The position numbers and the translations under genes were made by a program. The notes under the pieces were generated by a model that saw nothing but the letters and a program-made list of their open reading frames with translations, ran no database searches and had not been told where the DNA came from. Positions 6,453 to 14,555 of a DNA stretch of 34,400 nt are shown here, one piece after another. The stretch is from Streptomyces amritsarensis (lineage in GTDB: Bacteria > Actinomycetota > Actinomycetes > Streptomycetales > Streptomycetaceae). The stretch spans positions 443 to 34,842 of the forward strand of contig NZ_MQUR01000082.1 of assembly GCF_001953875.1 (NCBI RefSeq), in the 5' to 3' direction. The number at the start of each line of letters is the position of its first letter. The stretch's first letter is position 1.

Positions 6453-8741
6453 ATGCTCTCGAAAGCCCTGTTGCGCCTGGGCACCAACGCCGCCCGCCAT
6501 CCCTGGCGGGTGATCGCGGCATGGCTGGTCGCCGCCACGCTGGCCGTCCTGGCCGCCGTCGCCTTCGGCGGGCGCACCGCGGACTCGATGACCGCTCCGG
6601 GGCTGGACTCCCAACGGGCCGCGCAACTGATCGAGCGGGCCGGCACCGGCCAGGAGGGGATGACCGCCCAAGTGGTCGTCACCCCCCTCGACGGCGGTGC
6701 GACGTTCTTCGGCGACGACGGCGCGCGCACCGCTCTGACGCGGCTGCAGGCCGAGGTGAAGCGGCTGCCGCACGTGCTCGGCACGAGCGAGACGGCGGGG
6801 GCGCTCGAAGCGGGCGGGGACACCGCCGTGCGCGGCGGCCTCGTCTCGACCGACGGGCGGATCGCGGTCGTCCGGGTGCAATACCCCGACCAGAGCCGGC
6901 TGTCGGCCGAGGACCTCGACGCCCTCGTCGGTCTCGGCGACCGGCTGCGCGCCGAGCTGCCCCTGCGCATCGAGATGGGCGGGAACCTCTTCTACGCCTT
7001 CTCCGACCCCGACGGCGGCACGAGCGAGCTGATCGGGCTCCTCGCCGCGGCCGCGATCCTGTTCCTGGCGTTCGGTTCGCTCGTCGCCGCCGCGCTGCCG
7101 ATCGGCATGGCGGTCTTCGGACTGACCATCGGAGTCGCCACGATGACGGTCCTGGCGGGGGTCACGGACGTCCCGGCCTTCGCCCCCGTCCTGGGCAGCA
7201 TGGTCGGGCTCGGAGTCGGCATCGACTACGCGCTGTTCGTGCTCGCCAGGCACCGGGAGTACCTCGCGCGCGGGCTCGCTCCCCACGAGGCGGCGGGGCG
7301 GGCGGTGGCCACGGCGGGCAGGCCCGTGGTCTTCGCCGGCGGCGTCGTCGTCGTGTCGATCCTCGGCCTGGCGGTCGCGAACGTGCCGTTCATGACGGTG
7401 GGCGGGATCGCCGTCTCGATCGTCGTGCTGACCATGGTGGTCGCGTCGGTGACGCTGCTGCCGGCCTTCCTCGGAGCCGCCGGCCCACGCCTGGCCCAGG
7501 CCGGCCGGATCGGCCGGGCTCTGCGGACCGCGAGGCCGGGCCGACTCGCACGGCGGCGGGAGAGGGCCGCGGGCGCCGCTCCCGCCGCCGGGTGGCGGCG
7601 CTGGATCGGGCACGTCAGCCGGCACCCGGTGCTGTACGCGATCGGCGCGGCGGGGCTGCTGCTGACCGCGACGCTGCCCGTGCTCGGCCTGCGCGTCGGC
7701 CTGCCCGACGACGGCTCACTGCCCCACAGCCGTACCGAGCGCCAGGCCTACGACCTGGTCGCCGAGGGGTTCGGCGCGGGCACCAACGGTCCCCTCGTCA
7801 TCGCCGCGGACCCCGCCGGTGATCCGGGAGTGCCGGACCGACTCGTCAGGGCGGTCGCGGCGGATCCGGGCATCGCATCCGTCGCGCCGGCGCACATCGA
7901 TCGCGCCACCGGCATCGCCACCCTCGTGGTGTTCCCGACCACCAGCCCACAGGACAAGGCCACGACCGACACCATCGCCCGGCTGCGCACCGACGTGCTG
8001 CCCACGGCGCTCGGGCACGGCCCGGCCCGGGCCCACGTCGGCGGCGCCGCCGCGAGCCTGTCCGATGTGGGCCGGCGCACCAGCGAACGCCTGCCGGTGC
8101 TCGTAGCCACCGTGCTGGCGATGTCGTTCCTGCTGCTGATGCTGATCTTCCGCTCGGTACTCGTACCGCTCAAGGCGGTACTGCTGAATCTGCTGAGCAT
8201 CGGCGCGGCCTACGGCGTCATGGTCGCGGTCTTCCAGTGGGGCTGGGGAGGCGCACTCATCGGGCTGGAAGCGACGGTTCCGATCGTGTCGTTCATCCCG
8301 ATGTTCCTCTTCGCCATCCTGTTCGGGCTGTCGATGGACTACGAGGTGTTCCTCCTCTCCCGTGTACGCGAGGAGTACCTGCGCACCGGCGACAACGGCA
8401 CGGCGATCGTCGAGGGCATCTCTCGCACCGCCCGGATCATCACCTCGGCCGCCCTCATCATGGTGGCGGTCTTCCTGTCCTTCGCCGTCGCCGACGACCC
8501 CTCCGCCAAGATGTTCGGCCTCGGCCTGGCCACCGCGATCTTCATCGACGCCACGGTCGTACGCATGGTGCTGGTACCGGCGACCATGACACTCCTCGGC
8601 CGGTCCAACTGGTGGCTGCCCAAGTGGCTGGACCGGATGCTTCCGCACGGCCCGGTCGGCACCGACGACACCGATGGCGCCGATGGCGCCGACGCAGAAT
8701 CCGCGGTTGGGGCCCCGCGTGCACCGCTGGCCGCACAGTGA
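6453..8741 (+). CDS. MMPL family (RND superfamily) transporter
   Basis: A 762-residue integral membrane transporter of the MMPL/ActII-3 group. Such proteins export lipids, antibiotics or other hydrophobic compounds using the proton gradient. It has the duplicated RND architecture. A first membrane helix near residues 19-41 is followed by an extracytoplasmic domain. Then comes a helix bundle with GLGVGIDYALFVLARHREY and a TAGRPVVFAGGVVVVSILG segment, a cytoplasmic linker rich in Arg (about 345-380), a second extracytoplasmic domain, and the C-terminal bundle with FGLSMDYEVFLLSRVREEY. The C-terminus is an acidic Asp/Gly/Ala tail. The ATG at 6453 has GGAGGA 4 nt upstream. It is divergent from the two-component operon, which is a plausible controller. 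Its TGA abuts the stop codon of the convergent FUSC gene. Confidence 0.92.
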   Translation: MLSKALLRLGTNAARHPWRVIAAWLVAATLAVLAAVAFGGRTADSMTAPGLDSQRAAQLIERAGTGQEGMTAQVVVTPLDGGATFFGDDGARTALTRLQAEVKRLPHVLGTSETAGALEAGGDTAVRGGLVSTDGRIAVVRVQYPDQSRLSAEDLDALVGLGDRLRAELPLRIEMGGNLFYAFSDPDGGTSELIGLLAAAAILFLAFGSLVAAALPIGMAVFGLTIGVATMTVLAGVTDVPAFAPVLGSMVGLGVGIDYALFVLARHREYLARGLAPHEAAGRAVATAGRPVVFAGGVVVVSILGLAVANVPFMTVGGIAVSIVVLTMVVASVTLLPAFLGAAGPRLAQAGRIGRALRTARPGRLARRRERAAGAAPAAGWRRWIGHVSRHPVLYAIGAAGLLLTATLPVLGLRVGLPDDGSLPHSRTERQAYDLVAEGFGAGTNGPLVIAADPAGDPGVPDRLVRAVAADPGIASVAPAHIDRATGIATLVVFPTTSPQDKATTDTIARLRTDVLPTALGHGPARAHVGGAAASLSDVGRRTSERLPVLVATVLAMSFLLLMLIFRSVLVPLKAVLLNLLSIGAAYGVMVAVFQWGWGGALIGLEATVPIVSFIPMFLFAILFGLSMDYEVFLLSRVREEYLRTGDNGTAIVEGISRTARIITSAALIMVAVFLSFAVADDPSAKMFGLGLATAIFIDATVVRMVLVPATMTLLGRSNWWLPKWLDRMLPHGPVGTDDTDGADGADAESAVGAPRAPLAAQ

Positions 8742-11015
8742 TCACGACTGGTGCGGATCCGAGGGGCCGGCCGAGTCGGCGGTCTCGGCCTCGGCCGGGT
8801 AGGGGGCGCGGCAAGGCGCCAGCACGCGCTCGACGTCGAGGGTGAGCGAGTCGAGCCAGGTCTGGGCGGCGAAGAACTCCGACGGTGCGACGACCTCCGG
8901 CACCTGCGCCGCACCGCCCGCCCCGGCCCCTCCACCCCCCGCCCCCTTCGGCGCGGCGTGTGCGGCGGGCGCCGGGGCGGTCCCCCCGACGGCAGTCCCG
9001 ACGGCGGCGGGCGCACCGGCGCTCGGCGCGCCGGGCGCCGACGCGGGCGCGGCCGCCGACGGGACCGTGGCCGCGTGCTGCGCCGCACTCCGCATCCGGG
9101 CGGCCACACCGTCCGCCCGGACGGTGAGCCGCTCCCCGTTGCCCGGCCCGAGGTCCGGGCCGGCGCGGGCGAGCAGCCTGCGCGAGCCCCAGAGCACGTG
9201 GTGCCCTGTGATCATGGCCGCCTGCCAGTCGGGCGCACCGGCCACGGGCGCCCGCGGCTCGCTCTGCCGCTGCGCGTACGCGCTCTCCGCGAGCGAGAGC
9301 GCGAGCTGGAGCGCCCGGTCGTCGGGGGCGGTGTCCCGCCTGCCGGCGACCACGGCGGCCGTGGTCGCCTCGACCGTCTCGGCCTCCCGCGCCAGCAGCA
9401 GCGCGACCGCGCGGTGCAGCTCGGCCTGCGCCCCCCGCGGCCAGGCCAGCAGTCCGAACACCACGCCGATCAGGCTGCCGATGACCACGTCCATGAGCCG
9501 GACCCCGGCCAGCCTCCAGGTCACGGGCGCCAGCTGCGCGAAGACGAAGGACACCACCAGGGTGAACATGCCCTGGGCCCAGCCCACACCCCGCACCGGT
9601 CCCACCATGAAGGCGACGAGCATCACCAGCGGCAGGATGGCGGCGTAGACGGTGGTGTGGCCGCCGACCAGGGCCAGGACCCCTGCGGCCAGGAGCGCGC
9701 CGAGCAGGGTCCCGGCGAGCGCCTGGCGCACCGTCGCCCTCGTCTGGGAGACGGTGGTCCGGGTCAGGCTGAGGACGGCCAGCATGGCCCAGAAGCCGTG
9801 GGGCAGCGACTCCACGCCGGCGACCGTGCGGGCGGCCGCGAGGGCGAGGCTGATCCGGACGGCGTTCTGGAAGTGCACGGAGCGCGGCCCGGCGTGCGCC
9901 GCCAGCCGGTGCCACCACAGGGCCGGCGCCCGCCGGCCCGCGTACCAGAAGCGGCCGGAGTCGGTGCCGGGCGGCAGCGGGGCGCGTCTGCCCCGGACCG
10001 CCAGCTCGGCGGCGGTCGCGAAGGCGACGGCGGCGTCCGCCACCTCGAGCAGCGCCGCCCGGCGGCGGCCGCGCACCTCGGCCACCGGCTGCGGCTCCCG
10101 CTCGGCGGCCTCCCTCACCTCTTCCCGCAGCCGCCGCAGGGCGTCGGCCTCGTCGGTCGCGCGGCCCGTGCCGGCCAGCAGGGCTCCGGTCTCGGCGGCG
10201 GACCGGCCGACGGTCTCCAGGAGTTGCCGTCCGGTCCTGAGCGGGGGCTGTCCCGGGGGTGGCGGGGGCAGCGTCGCCAGTCGTCCGAGCAGCGTGCGCG
10301 CACCGAGGCCGGTGTGGGCGAGGGCGCGGTCGCGCAGGCCCGGTCCGGCGGGGCGCTCGGCCTCCTCCACGTGGAGGGGACGCAGCGACTCGCCGGTCGT
10401 CCGCGCCGCCTCCACCTCGGCGGGGGGCAGCGTGTACGGGGGCCGGCCCAGCTCGGCGGCGAAGCGGGCGGCCATGCCGGCCGCCCCTGCGGCCAGCTCC
10501 CGGTAGGTGGTGCCGCGCGGCTCGGGAAGGAGGTACTTCTCGGCGAGGATGAGCAGGACCAGGCCGAAGGTGGCGCCCCCCAGCCGTTGGCCGAGGGTGT
10601 CGGGGGCGTAGGGCGGGAAGCACGGCAGGATGTAGAGCAGTTGGAGGCCGGGGGCGGCGCCCGCGGCCCGGGGGCCGGCCGCGGCCACGAAGGCGATGGC
10701 GAAGCCGATCACGAGCATGCCGGCCACGGCGGTCCAGGTCCGTACCGCGAGGAAGGTGCCCGCGGTCAGCAGCATCCACACCGCGGGCAGGGTCCTGACC
10801 AGGAGGGCGGCCCGCTGGCCGCCGGTGCCGGGGATGCGGGAGAGGGCGGCCATCGAGACCACCGCGAAGAGGGCGTACGTGGCCGCCACGGGCCGGTCCA
10901 GCCCGTACAGGCACACGTAGAACGCACCGCACGCGCAGAGGGTGGTGCGGATCGCGCGCCGTGTCACGCCGCTGGGGCCGCGGCCCGCGCTCACGTCTTC
11001 TTCGGCACCCACCAT
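8742..11015 (-). CDS. FUSC family (fusaric-acid-resistance-like) membrane protein
   Basis: A 757-residue protein with the two-block layout of the FUSC/aromatic acid exporter family. An N-terminal hydrophobic block of several helices (about 25-165) is followed by a long soluble region (about 166-380). A second helix block begins SVHFQNAVRISLALAAARTV and includes GFWAMLAVLSLTR and a TVRQALAGTLLGALLAAGV segment, which are characteristic of the family. A C-terminal cytoplasmic region follows. A Pro/Ala/Gly-rich low-complexity stretch near residues 665-725 precedes the last 45 residues. It probably exports aromatic acids or other organic anions. The ATG at 11015 is a best guess; GTG at 11045 and at 10994 are alternatives and none has a good Shine-Dalgarno. 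It is divergent from a TetR gene with a shared operator, which suggests TetR control. Confidence 0.85.
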   Translation of the reverse strand: MVGAEEDVSAGRGPSGVTRRAIRTTLCACGAFYVCLYGLDRPVAATYALFAVVSMAALSRIPGTGGQRAALLVRTLPAVWMLLTAGTFLAVRTWTAVAGMLVIGFAIAFVAAAGPRAAGAAPGLQLLYILPCFPPYAPDTLGQRLGGATFGLVLLILAEKYLLPEPRGTTYRELAAGAAGMAARFAAELGRPPYTLPPAEVEAARTTGESLRPLHVEEAERPAGPGLRDRALAHTGLGARTLLGRLATLPPPPPGQPPLRTGRQLLETVGRSAAETGALLAGTGRATDEADALRRLREEVREAAEREPQPVAEVRGRRRAALLEVADAAVAFATAAELAVRGRRAPLPPGTDSGRFWYAGRRAPALWWHRLAAHAGPRSVHFQNAVRISLALAAARTVAGVESLPHGFWAMLAVLSLTRTTVSQTRATVRQALAGTLLGALLAAGVLALVGGHTTVYAAILPLVMLVAFMVGPVRGVGWAQGMFTLVVSFVFAQLAPVTWRLAGVRLMDVVIGSLIGVVFGLLAWPRGAQAELHRAVALLLAREAETVEATTAAVVAGRRDTAPDDRALQLALSLAESAYAQRQSEPRAPVAGAPDWQAAMITGHHVLWGSRRLLARAGPDLGPGNGERLTVRADGVAARMRSAAQHAATVPSAAAPASAPGAPSAGAPAAVGTAVGGTAPAPAAHAAPKGAGGGGAGAGGAAQVPEVVAPSEFFAAQTWLDSLTLDVERVLAPCRAPYPAEAETADSAGPSDPHQS

Positions 11016-11060
11016 TCCAGCATCGGGCCGGCCACCGGAAGGCACCAGCCGCCGACCCGC

Positions 11061-11110
11061 TTGCCGCGCCGGCCGCGGGAAGGTTTAATGAATGAACAGG
11101 CATTTATTAA
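11061..11110 (+). promoter_or_regulatory. Promoter and operator between FUSC and TetR genes
   Basis: TTGCCG (11061-11066), a 17 nt spacer and TTTAAT (11084-11089) form a plausible promoter for the TetR gene. An AT-rich inverted repeat, TTAATGAATG (11085-11094) and CATTTATTAA (11101-11110), matches at 9 of 10 positions across 6 nt. It covers the -10 and the predicted transcription start. The AT-richness stands out in this GC-rich DNA. It fits an autoregulatory TetR operator that could also affect the divergent FUSC gene. Confidence 0.6.
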
Positions 11111-11129
11111 TGGGAGGGGGTGGCCGGTC

Positions 11130-11750
11130 GTGGCACGCCCACGCGGGGTCGAGGACGCGGTGATCCTTCAGGCCGCGGCCCGGGTCATGGGCCGGGTGGG
11201 GCCGTCGGGGCTCACCCTGGCGGCCGTGGCCCGCGAGGTCGGCCTGGTGCCCGGCACGCTCGTGCAGCGGTTCGGATCCAAGCACGGCCTGCTGCTGGCG
11301 CTCGCCGACCGGTCCGCCGAGGAGGCGGGCGAGCTCGCAGTCCGGGCGCGCACGGCGCACCCGTCCGCGCTCGGGGCCCTGGCGGCGCTGGCGTCGCAGA
11401 CCCTGGCGGGAATGGACACGCCGGAGAGCTTCGCCCACCACCTGGCGTTCCTGTGCACGGACCTCACCGATCCGCAGCTGTACGAACGCGCCCTGGCCGT
11501 GCACCGGTCCCAGCGGCGAGCGATCGAAAGCCTGCTGGCCGAGGCGGCCCAAGCGGGCGAGCTCCGCGCCGGGACGGACGTCGCGGCCCTGGCCGGCACC
11601 GTGCAGGCGATCACCGCCGGCGCGGGCCTGACCTGGGCCGTGGAACGCCGGGGCAGCCTCGCCGAGCGGCTGCGCCACGAGTTGGACACCGTACTGCGCC
11701 CCCATCTCCCCACCCGTACCCGCCACCGCCGCGAACCGGAGAAATCATGA
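11130..11750 (+). CDS. TetR/AcrR family transcriptional regulator
   Basis: A 206-residue one-component repressor. The N-terminal helix-turn-helix spans about residues 8-56: VEDAVILQAAARVMGR, then LTLAAVAREVGLVPGTLVQRFGSKHGLLLALAD, with the usual F-GSK-LL ending. The C-terminal ligand-binding half contains a predicted all-helical region with DLTDPQLYERALAVHRSQRRAIESLL. The start is taken as GTG at 11130, preceded by AGGGGG with 9 nt spacing. An in-frame ATG at 11088 is rejected because it lies upstream of the predicted transcription start and inside the operator. The stop overlaps the SDR start (ATGA), so the two are translationally coupled. It is likely to control itself, the SDR and the divergent FUSC exporter. 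Confidence 0.9.
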   Translation: MARPRGVEDAVILQAAARVMGRVGPSGLTLAAVAREVGLVPGTLVQRFGSKHGLLLALADRSAEEAGELAVRARTAHPSALGALAALASQTLAGMDTPESFAHHLAFLCTDLTDPQLYERALAVHRSQRRAIESLLAEAAQAGELRAGTDVAALAGTVQAITAGAGLTWAVERRGSLAERLRHELDTVLRPHLPTRTRHRREPEKS

Positions 11751-12661
11751 CGGCCGACACCCGCCCCCTCGCCGGGAAGGTGGCCCTGGTGGCCGGCGGC
11801 ACCCGCGGCGGCGGCCGGGGCATCGCCGTCGAGCTCGGCTCCGCCGGCGCGACCGTGTACGTCACCGGGCGCAGCAGCAGCGGTGCCGGGCGTTCGGACC
11901 TGGACCGTCCGGAGACGATCGAGGACACCGCGGAGAGGATCACGGCCGCGGGCGGCCGGGGCATCGCGGTGCGCACCGACCACAGCCGTCCGCAGGAGGT
12001 CCGGGCCCTTGTCGACAGGATCGCCGCCGAACAGGACGGGCGGCTCGACGTCCTGGTCGACTCGGTCTGGGGCGGCGACCCGCTGACCGACTGGGAACAC
12101 CCGCTGTGGGAGCAGGATGTGGAGACAGGTGTGCGGCTGCTGCGGCAGGCGGTGGAGACCCATGTGATCACGAGCCGGTACGCGCTGCCGCTCATGATCG
12201 CCCGCGGGAGCGGCCTGGTGGTGGAGGTCACGGACGGCAACACCGCCCGCTACCGCGGCTCGTTCTTCTACGACCTGGCGAAGTCGGCGGTGATCCGCCT
12301 CGCGTTCGCGCAGGCCTGCGAGCTCAGGCCGCACGGCGTCGCCGCCGTGGCGATCACGCCCGGGTTCCTGCGTTCGGAGGCCGTCCTCGACCACTTCGGT
12401 GTCACCGAGGCCACCTGGCGCGACGGCGTGGCGCAGGACCCGCACTTCGCCCACTCCGAGTCCCCCGCGTACCTGGGGCGGGCGGTGGCGGCGCTGGCGG
12501 CCGACCCGCAGATCATGGCCAAGTCCGGCCGGGCTCTGGCGACTTGGGGCCTGTACGAGGAGTACGGCTTCACCGACGCCGACGGCACCCGGCCCGACTT
12601 CGGCGCCCACTGGGCGAGGAGCCTGGAGGCGGAGCACGGCCCGCTCGGCGACCCCCTCTGA
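11747..12661 (+). CDS. Atypical short-chain dehydrogenase/reductase family protein
   Basis: A 304-residue SDR-fold protein. The cofactor loop is KVALVAGGTRGGGRGIA (11-27), a variant of the usual TGxxxGxG. RSSS (42-45) after strand 2 suggests NADP(H) preference. The active-site pair Tyr175/Lys179 is present in FFYDLAKSAVIRLAFA. Two standard features are changed: the NNAG motif after strand 4 reads DSVWGGD (105-111), and the catalytic Ser position on strand 5 reads EVTDGNT (160-166). ITPGFLRSE (203-211) matches the usual PG segment. The C-terminal extension (about 265-304) is longer than in classical SDRs. The start ATG overlaps the TetR stop. The substrate is unknown; by context it is likely to be a TetR-induced detoxification enzyme. 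Confidence 0.85.
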   Translation: MTADTRPLAGKVALVAGGTRGGGRGIAVELGSAGATVYVTGRSSSGAGRSDLDRPETIEDTAERITAAGGRGIAVRTDHSRPQEVRALVDRIAAEQDGRLDVLVDSVWGGDPLTDWEHPLWEQDVETGVRLLRQAVETHVITSRYALPLMIARGSGLVVEVTDGNTARYRGSFFYDLAKSAVIRLAFAQACELRPHGVAAVAITPGFLRSEAVLDHFGVTEATWRDGVAQDPHFAHSESPAYLGRAVAALAADPQIMAKSGRALATWGLYEEYGFTDADGTRPDFGAHWARSLEAEHGPLGDPL

Positions 12662-12708
12662 CCGGGCCGTCCCGGACCGCCTCGGCCGGGCGGTGGTAGA
12701 ACAGCCGC

Positions 12709-13572
12709 ATGGACGAAGCGCGGGCGAGGGACGTGGTGACGGCGGCGGGCCTGGCCGGGGGCGGGGCCGCGGAGCCGGTCCTGCTGGCGCTCGGCGAGAA
12801 CGCCGTGTTCGCCGTCGGCGGCCTCGTGGTCAAGGTGGGCCGGGAGGCCGCGCTGCTGGAGCGGGCCGAGCGCGAACTGGCCGTGGCGCACTGGTTCGCC
12901 GCGTCCGGCATCCCGGCGGTCCGCGCGGCCGAGCCGAAGCCGCGACTGGTGGGCGGGCATCCGCTGACCCTGTGGCACCGGCTCCCGGACGCGGTGCGGC
13001 CCGCGGACCCCGAGGACCTGGCGATGCTGCTGCGGGCCGTCCACGCGCTGCCCGAACCGCCGTTCGCCCTGCCGGGACGGGACCTGCTGGGCGGGGTGGA
13101 GCGCTGGCTGCGGCTGGCGGGAGACGCGATCGACCCGGCCGACGCGGCGTACCTGCGCTCCCGCCGCGACGGCTACGCGGACGAGGTGGCGGCCCTGTCC
13201 CCGCACCTGCCGCCGGGCCCGGTCCACGGCGACGCCCTGCCCCGCAACGTCCACGTCGGCCCGGACGGCCCGGCCCTGGTCGACCTGGAGACCGTATCGG
13301 CGGACTTGCGCGAACACGACCTGGTGGTGATGGCCCTCGCCCACGACCGGTACGGGATGCCCGCCGGAGGGTACGAGGCCTTCGCCGGCGCGTACGGATG
13401 GGACGTCCGCGACTGGGAGGGCTGCGCGGTCCTGCGCGGCGCCCGCGAGACGGCCAGCTGCGCCTGGGTCGCGCAGCACGCGCCCGGCAATCCGGGCGCG
13501 CTGGCCGAGTTCCGCCGCCGCGTGGCCTCCCTCAGGGACGGCGACCCGCGGACGCAGTGGCGTTCGTTCTAG
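12709..13572 (+). CDS. APH-like phosphotransferase family protein
   Basis: A 287-residue protein of the aminoglycoside phosphotransferase/choline kinase-like fold. The N-lobe has VFAVGGLVVKVGR with the ATP-binding Lys42. The catalytic loop is GPVHGDALPRNVHV, with Asp175 as the expected base and Asn180 as a metal ligand. VDLETV supplies the second metal Asp192. These are all the key kinase residues of the family. Substrates in the family range from aminoglycosides and macrolides to small metabolites, so a resistance function should not be assumed. No Shine-Dalgarno precedes the ATG; TAGAAC lies 6 nt upstream and may be part of a leaderless promoter. It sits 47 nt downstream of the SDR. Confidence 0.87.
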   Translation: MDEARARDVVTAAGLAGGGAAEPVLLALGENAVFAVGGLVVKVGREAALLERAERELAVAHWFAASGIPAVRAAEPKPRLVGGHPLTLWHRLPDAVRPADPEDLAMLLRAVHALPEPPFALPGRDLLGGVERWLRLAGDAIDPADAAYLRSRRDGYADEVAALSPHLPPGPVHGDALPRNVHVGPDGPALVDLETVSADLREHDLVVMALAHDRYGMPAGGYEAFAGAYGWDVRDWEGCAVLRGARETASCAWVAQHAPGNPGALAEFRRRVASLRDGDPRTQWRSF

Positions 13573-13620
13573 TGCTGTGGAGGAGTGGTGGGCACGGCGC
13601 CGGCCTGCGAACATCTGCGG

Positions 13621-14406
13621 ATGATCACACTCTCCGATGATCTCGGACACCTTTCCTACGTCGTCACCGGCGACGGGCCTCCCGTCGTGCTCGTGCACGC
13701 CGGGATCGCCGACCACCACATGTGGGACGCGATCGTCCCCGCCCTCGCGGAACGGCACACCGTCATCCGCTACGACCTTCGGGGCTTCGGCCGATCCGCC
13801 CCGCCGAGCGGCCCGTTCAGGGAGACCGACGACCTGCGCCGCCTCCTGGACCACCTGGGGCACCACCGCGTCCGGCTCGTGGGTGCGTCCTGGGGCGGCC
13901 GGGTCGCGGTGGACTTCACCCTGACCCACCCGGACCGGGTCCACTGCCTGGCGCTGCTCGCCGCGCCGTGGCCGGGATACGACTGGTCCGCGGACATGAT
14001 CGCCTACGACGAGGCGGAGACGCGGGCCCTGGCCTCGGGCGATCTGGACGCCGCCGTCGCCACGAACCTGGACATGTGGGTGCGTGGTCCGGCCCGCTCG
14101 TGGGAGGACGTCGCGGCCGGACTGGCCGACCGGCTCCGCGAGCCGATCCGCACGTCGCTGGTGAACCAGGACGTCGTCGGGGAGCACTCCCAGGGCGTCG
14201 TACGGGGCGACCTGTCCGGCATCGGCGTCCCCGCCCTCGTCGGGATCGGCAAGCTCGACGTCGCGGACTTCCAGGACATCGCCCGCCGCTACGCCGCCGA
14301 GATCCCCGGCGCCACCCTGGTCGAGTTCCCGACGGCCGCCCACCTCATCGCGATGGACGCACCCGCCGAACTCACCGCGGCCCTGGCCCCGTTCCTGGCC
14401 CGGTAG
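13621..14406 (+). CDS. Alpha/beta hydrolase
   Basis: A 261-residue alpha/beta hydrolase. The oxyanion-hole segment VVLVHAGIADHHMWD lies near 22-36, with HAG replacing the usual HG. The YDLRGFGRSAP segment is at 51-61. The nucleophile elbow is GASWGG with Ser90. The acid is probably Asp213 or Asp216 in GIGKLDVADF, and the base is His241 in FPTAAHLIAMD. No signal peptide is visible. The start at 13621 fits the family N-terminus. In-frame GTG codons at 13585 and 13588 follow GGAGGAG too closely to be convincing, but cannot be excluded. It is followed by a strong terminator. The substrate cannot be predicted; related proteins act as esterases or haloperoxidase-like hydrolases. Confidence 0.88.
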   Translation: MITLSDDLGHLSYVVTGDGPPVVLVHAGIADHHMWDAIVPALAERHTVIRYDLRGFGRSAPPSGPFRETDDLRRLLDHLGHHRVRLVGASWGGRVAVDFTLTHPDRVHCLALLAAPWPGYDWSADMIAYDEAETRALASGDLDAAVATNLDMWVRGPARSWEDVAAGLADRLREPIRTSLVNQDVVGEHSQGVVRGDLSGIGVPALVGIGKLDVADFQDIARRYAAEIPGATLVEFPTAAHLIAMDAPAELTAALAPFLAR

Positions 14407-14424
14407 CGGCCGCACTGCCCCTCG

Positions 14425-14482
14425 GCCGCCCCCTCCGGTCGCGCCGGGACCGGCGGGGGCGGCGCGGACCGGAGGGGGCGGC
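14425..14482. terminator. Strong bidirectional hairpin terminator
   Basis: The left arm 14425-14440 (GCCGCCCCCTCCGGTC) pairs perfectly with 14467-14482. Inside it GCGCC (14441-14445) pairs with GGCGC (14461-14465), with one bulged G at 14466 and a 15 nt loop. This gives about 21 base pairs. It lies between two convergent genes (hydrolase stop 14406, exonuclease stop 14556). Confidence 0.85.
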
Positions 14483-14555
14483 GCAGAGACCGCTCCGACG
14501 CCGGGCGACCGGGAGCCGGGGCGTTCCCCGAAGGGGAGAGTGCTGACCGGTACGG

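Noticed and set aside
5306..7822. A long plus-strand frame running through the histidine kinase and into the MMPL gene
   Set aside because: It is out of frame with MMPL and antisense to the kinase, and its composition is low-complexity.
11088..11129. Upstream ATG as start of the TetR gene
   Set aside because: It sits inside the operator and upstream of the predicted transcription start; the GTG at 11130 has AGGGGG at 9 nt.
12709..13572. Naming the APH-like gene as an aminoglycoside resistance gene
   Set aside because: The kinase motifs are intact, but nothing in the sequence identifies the acceptor substrate.
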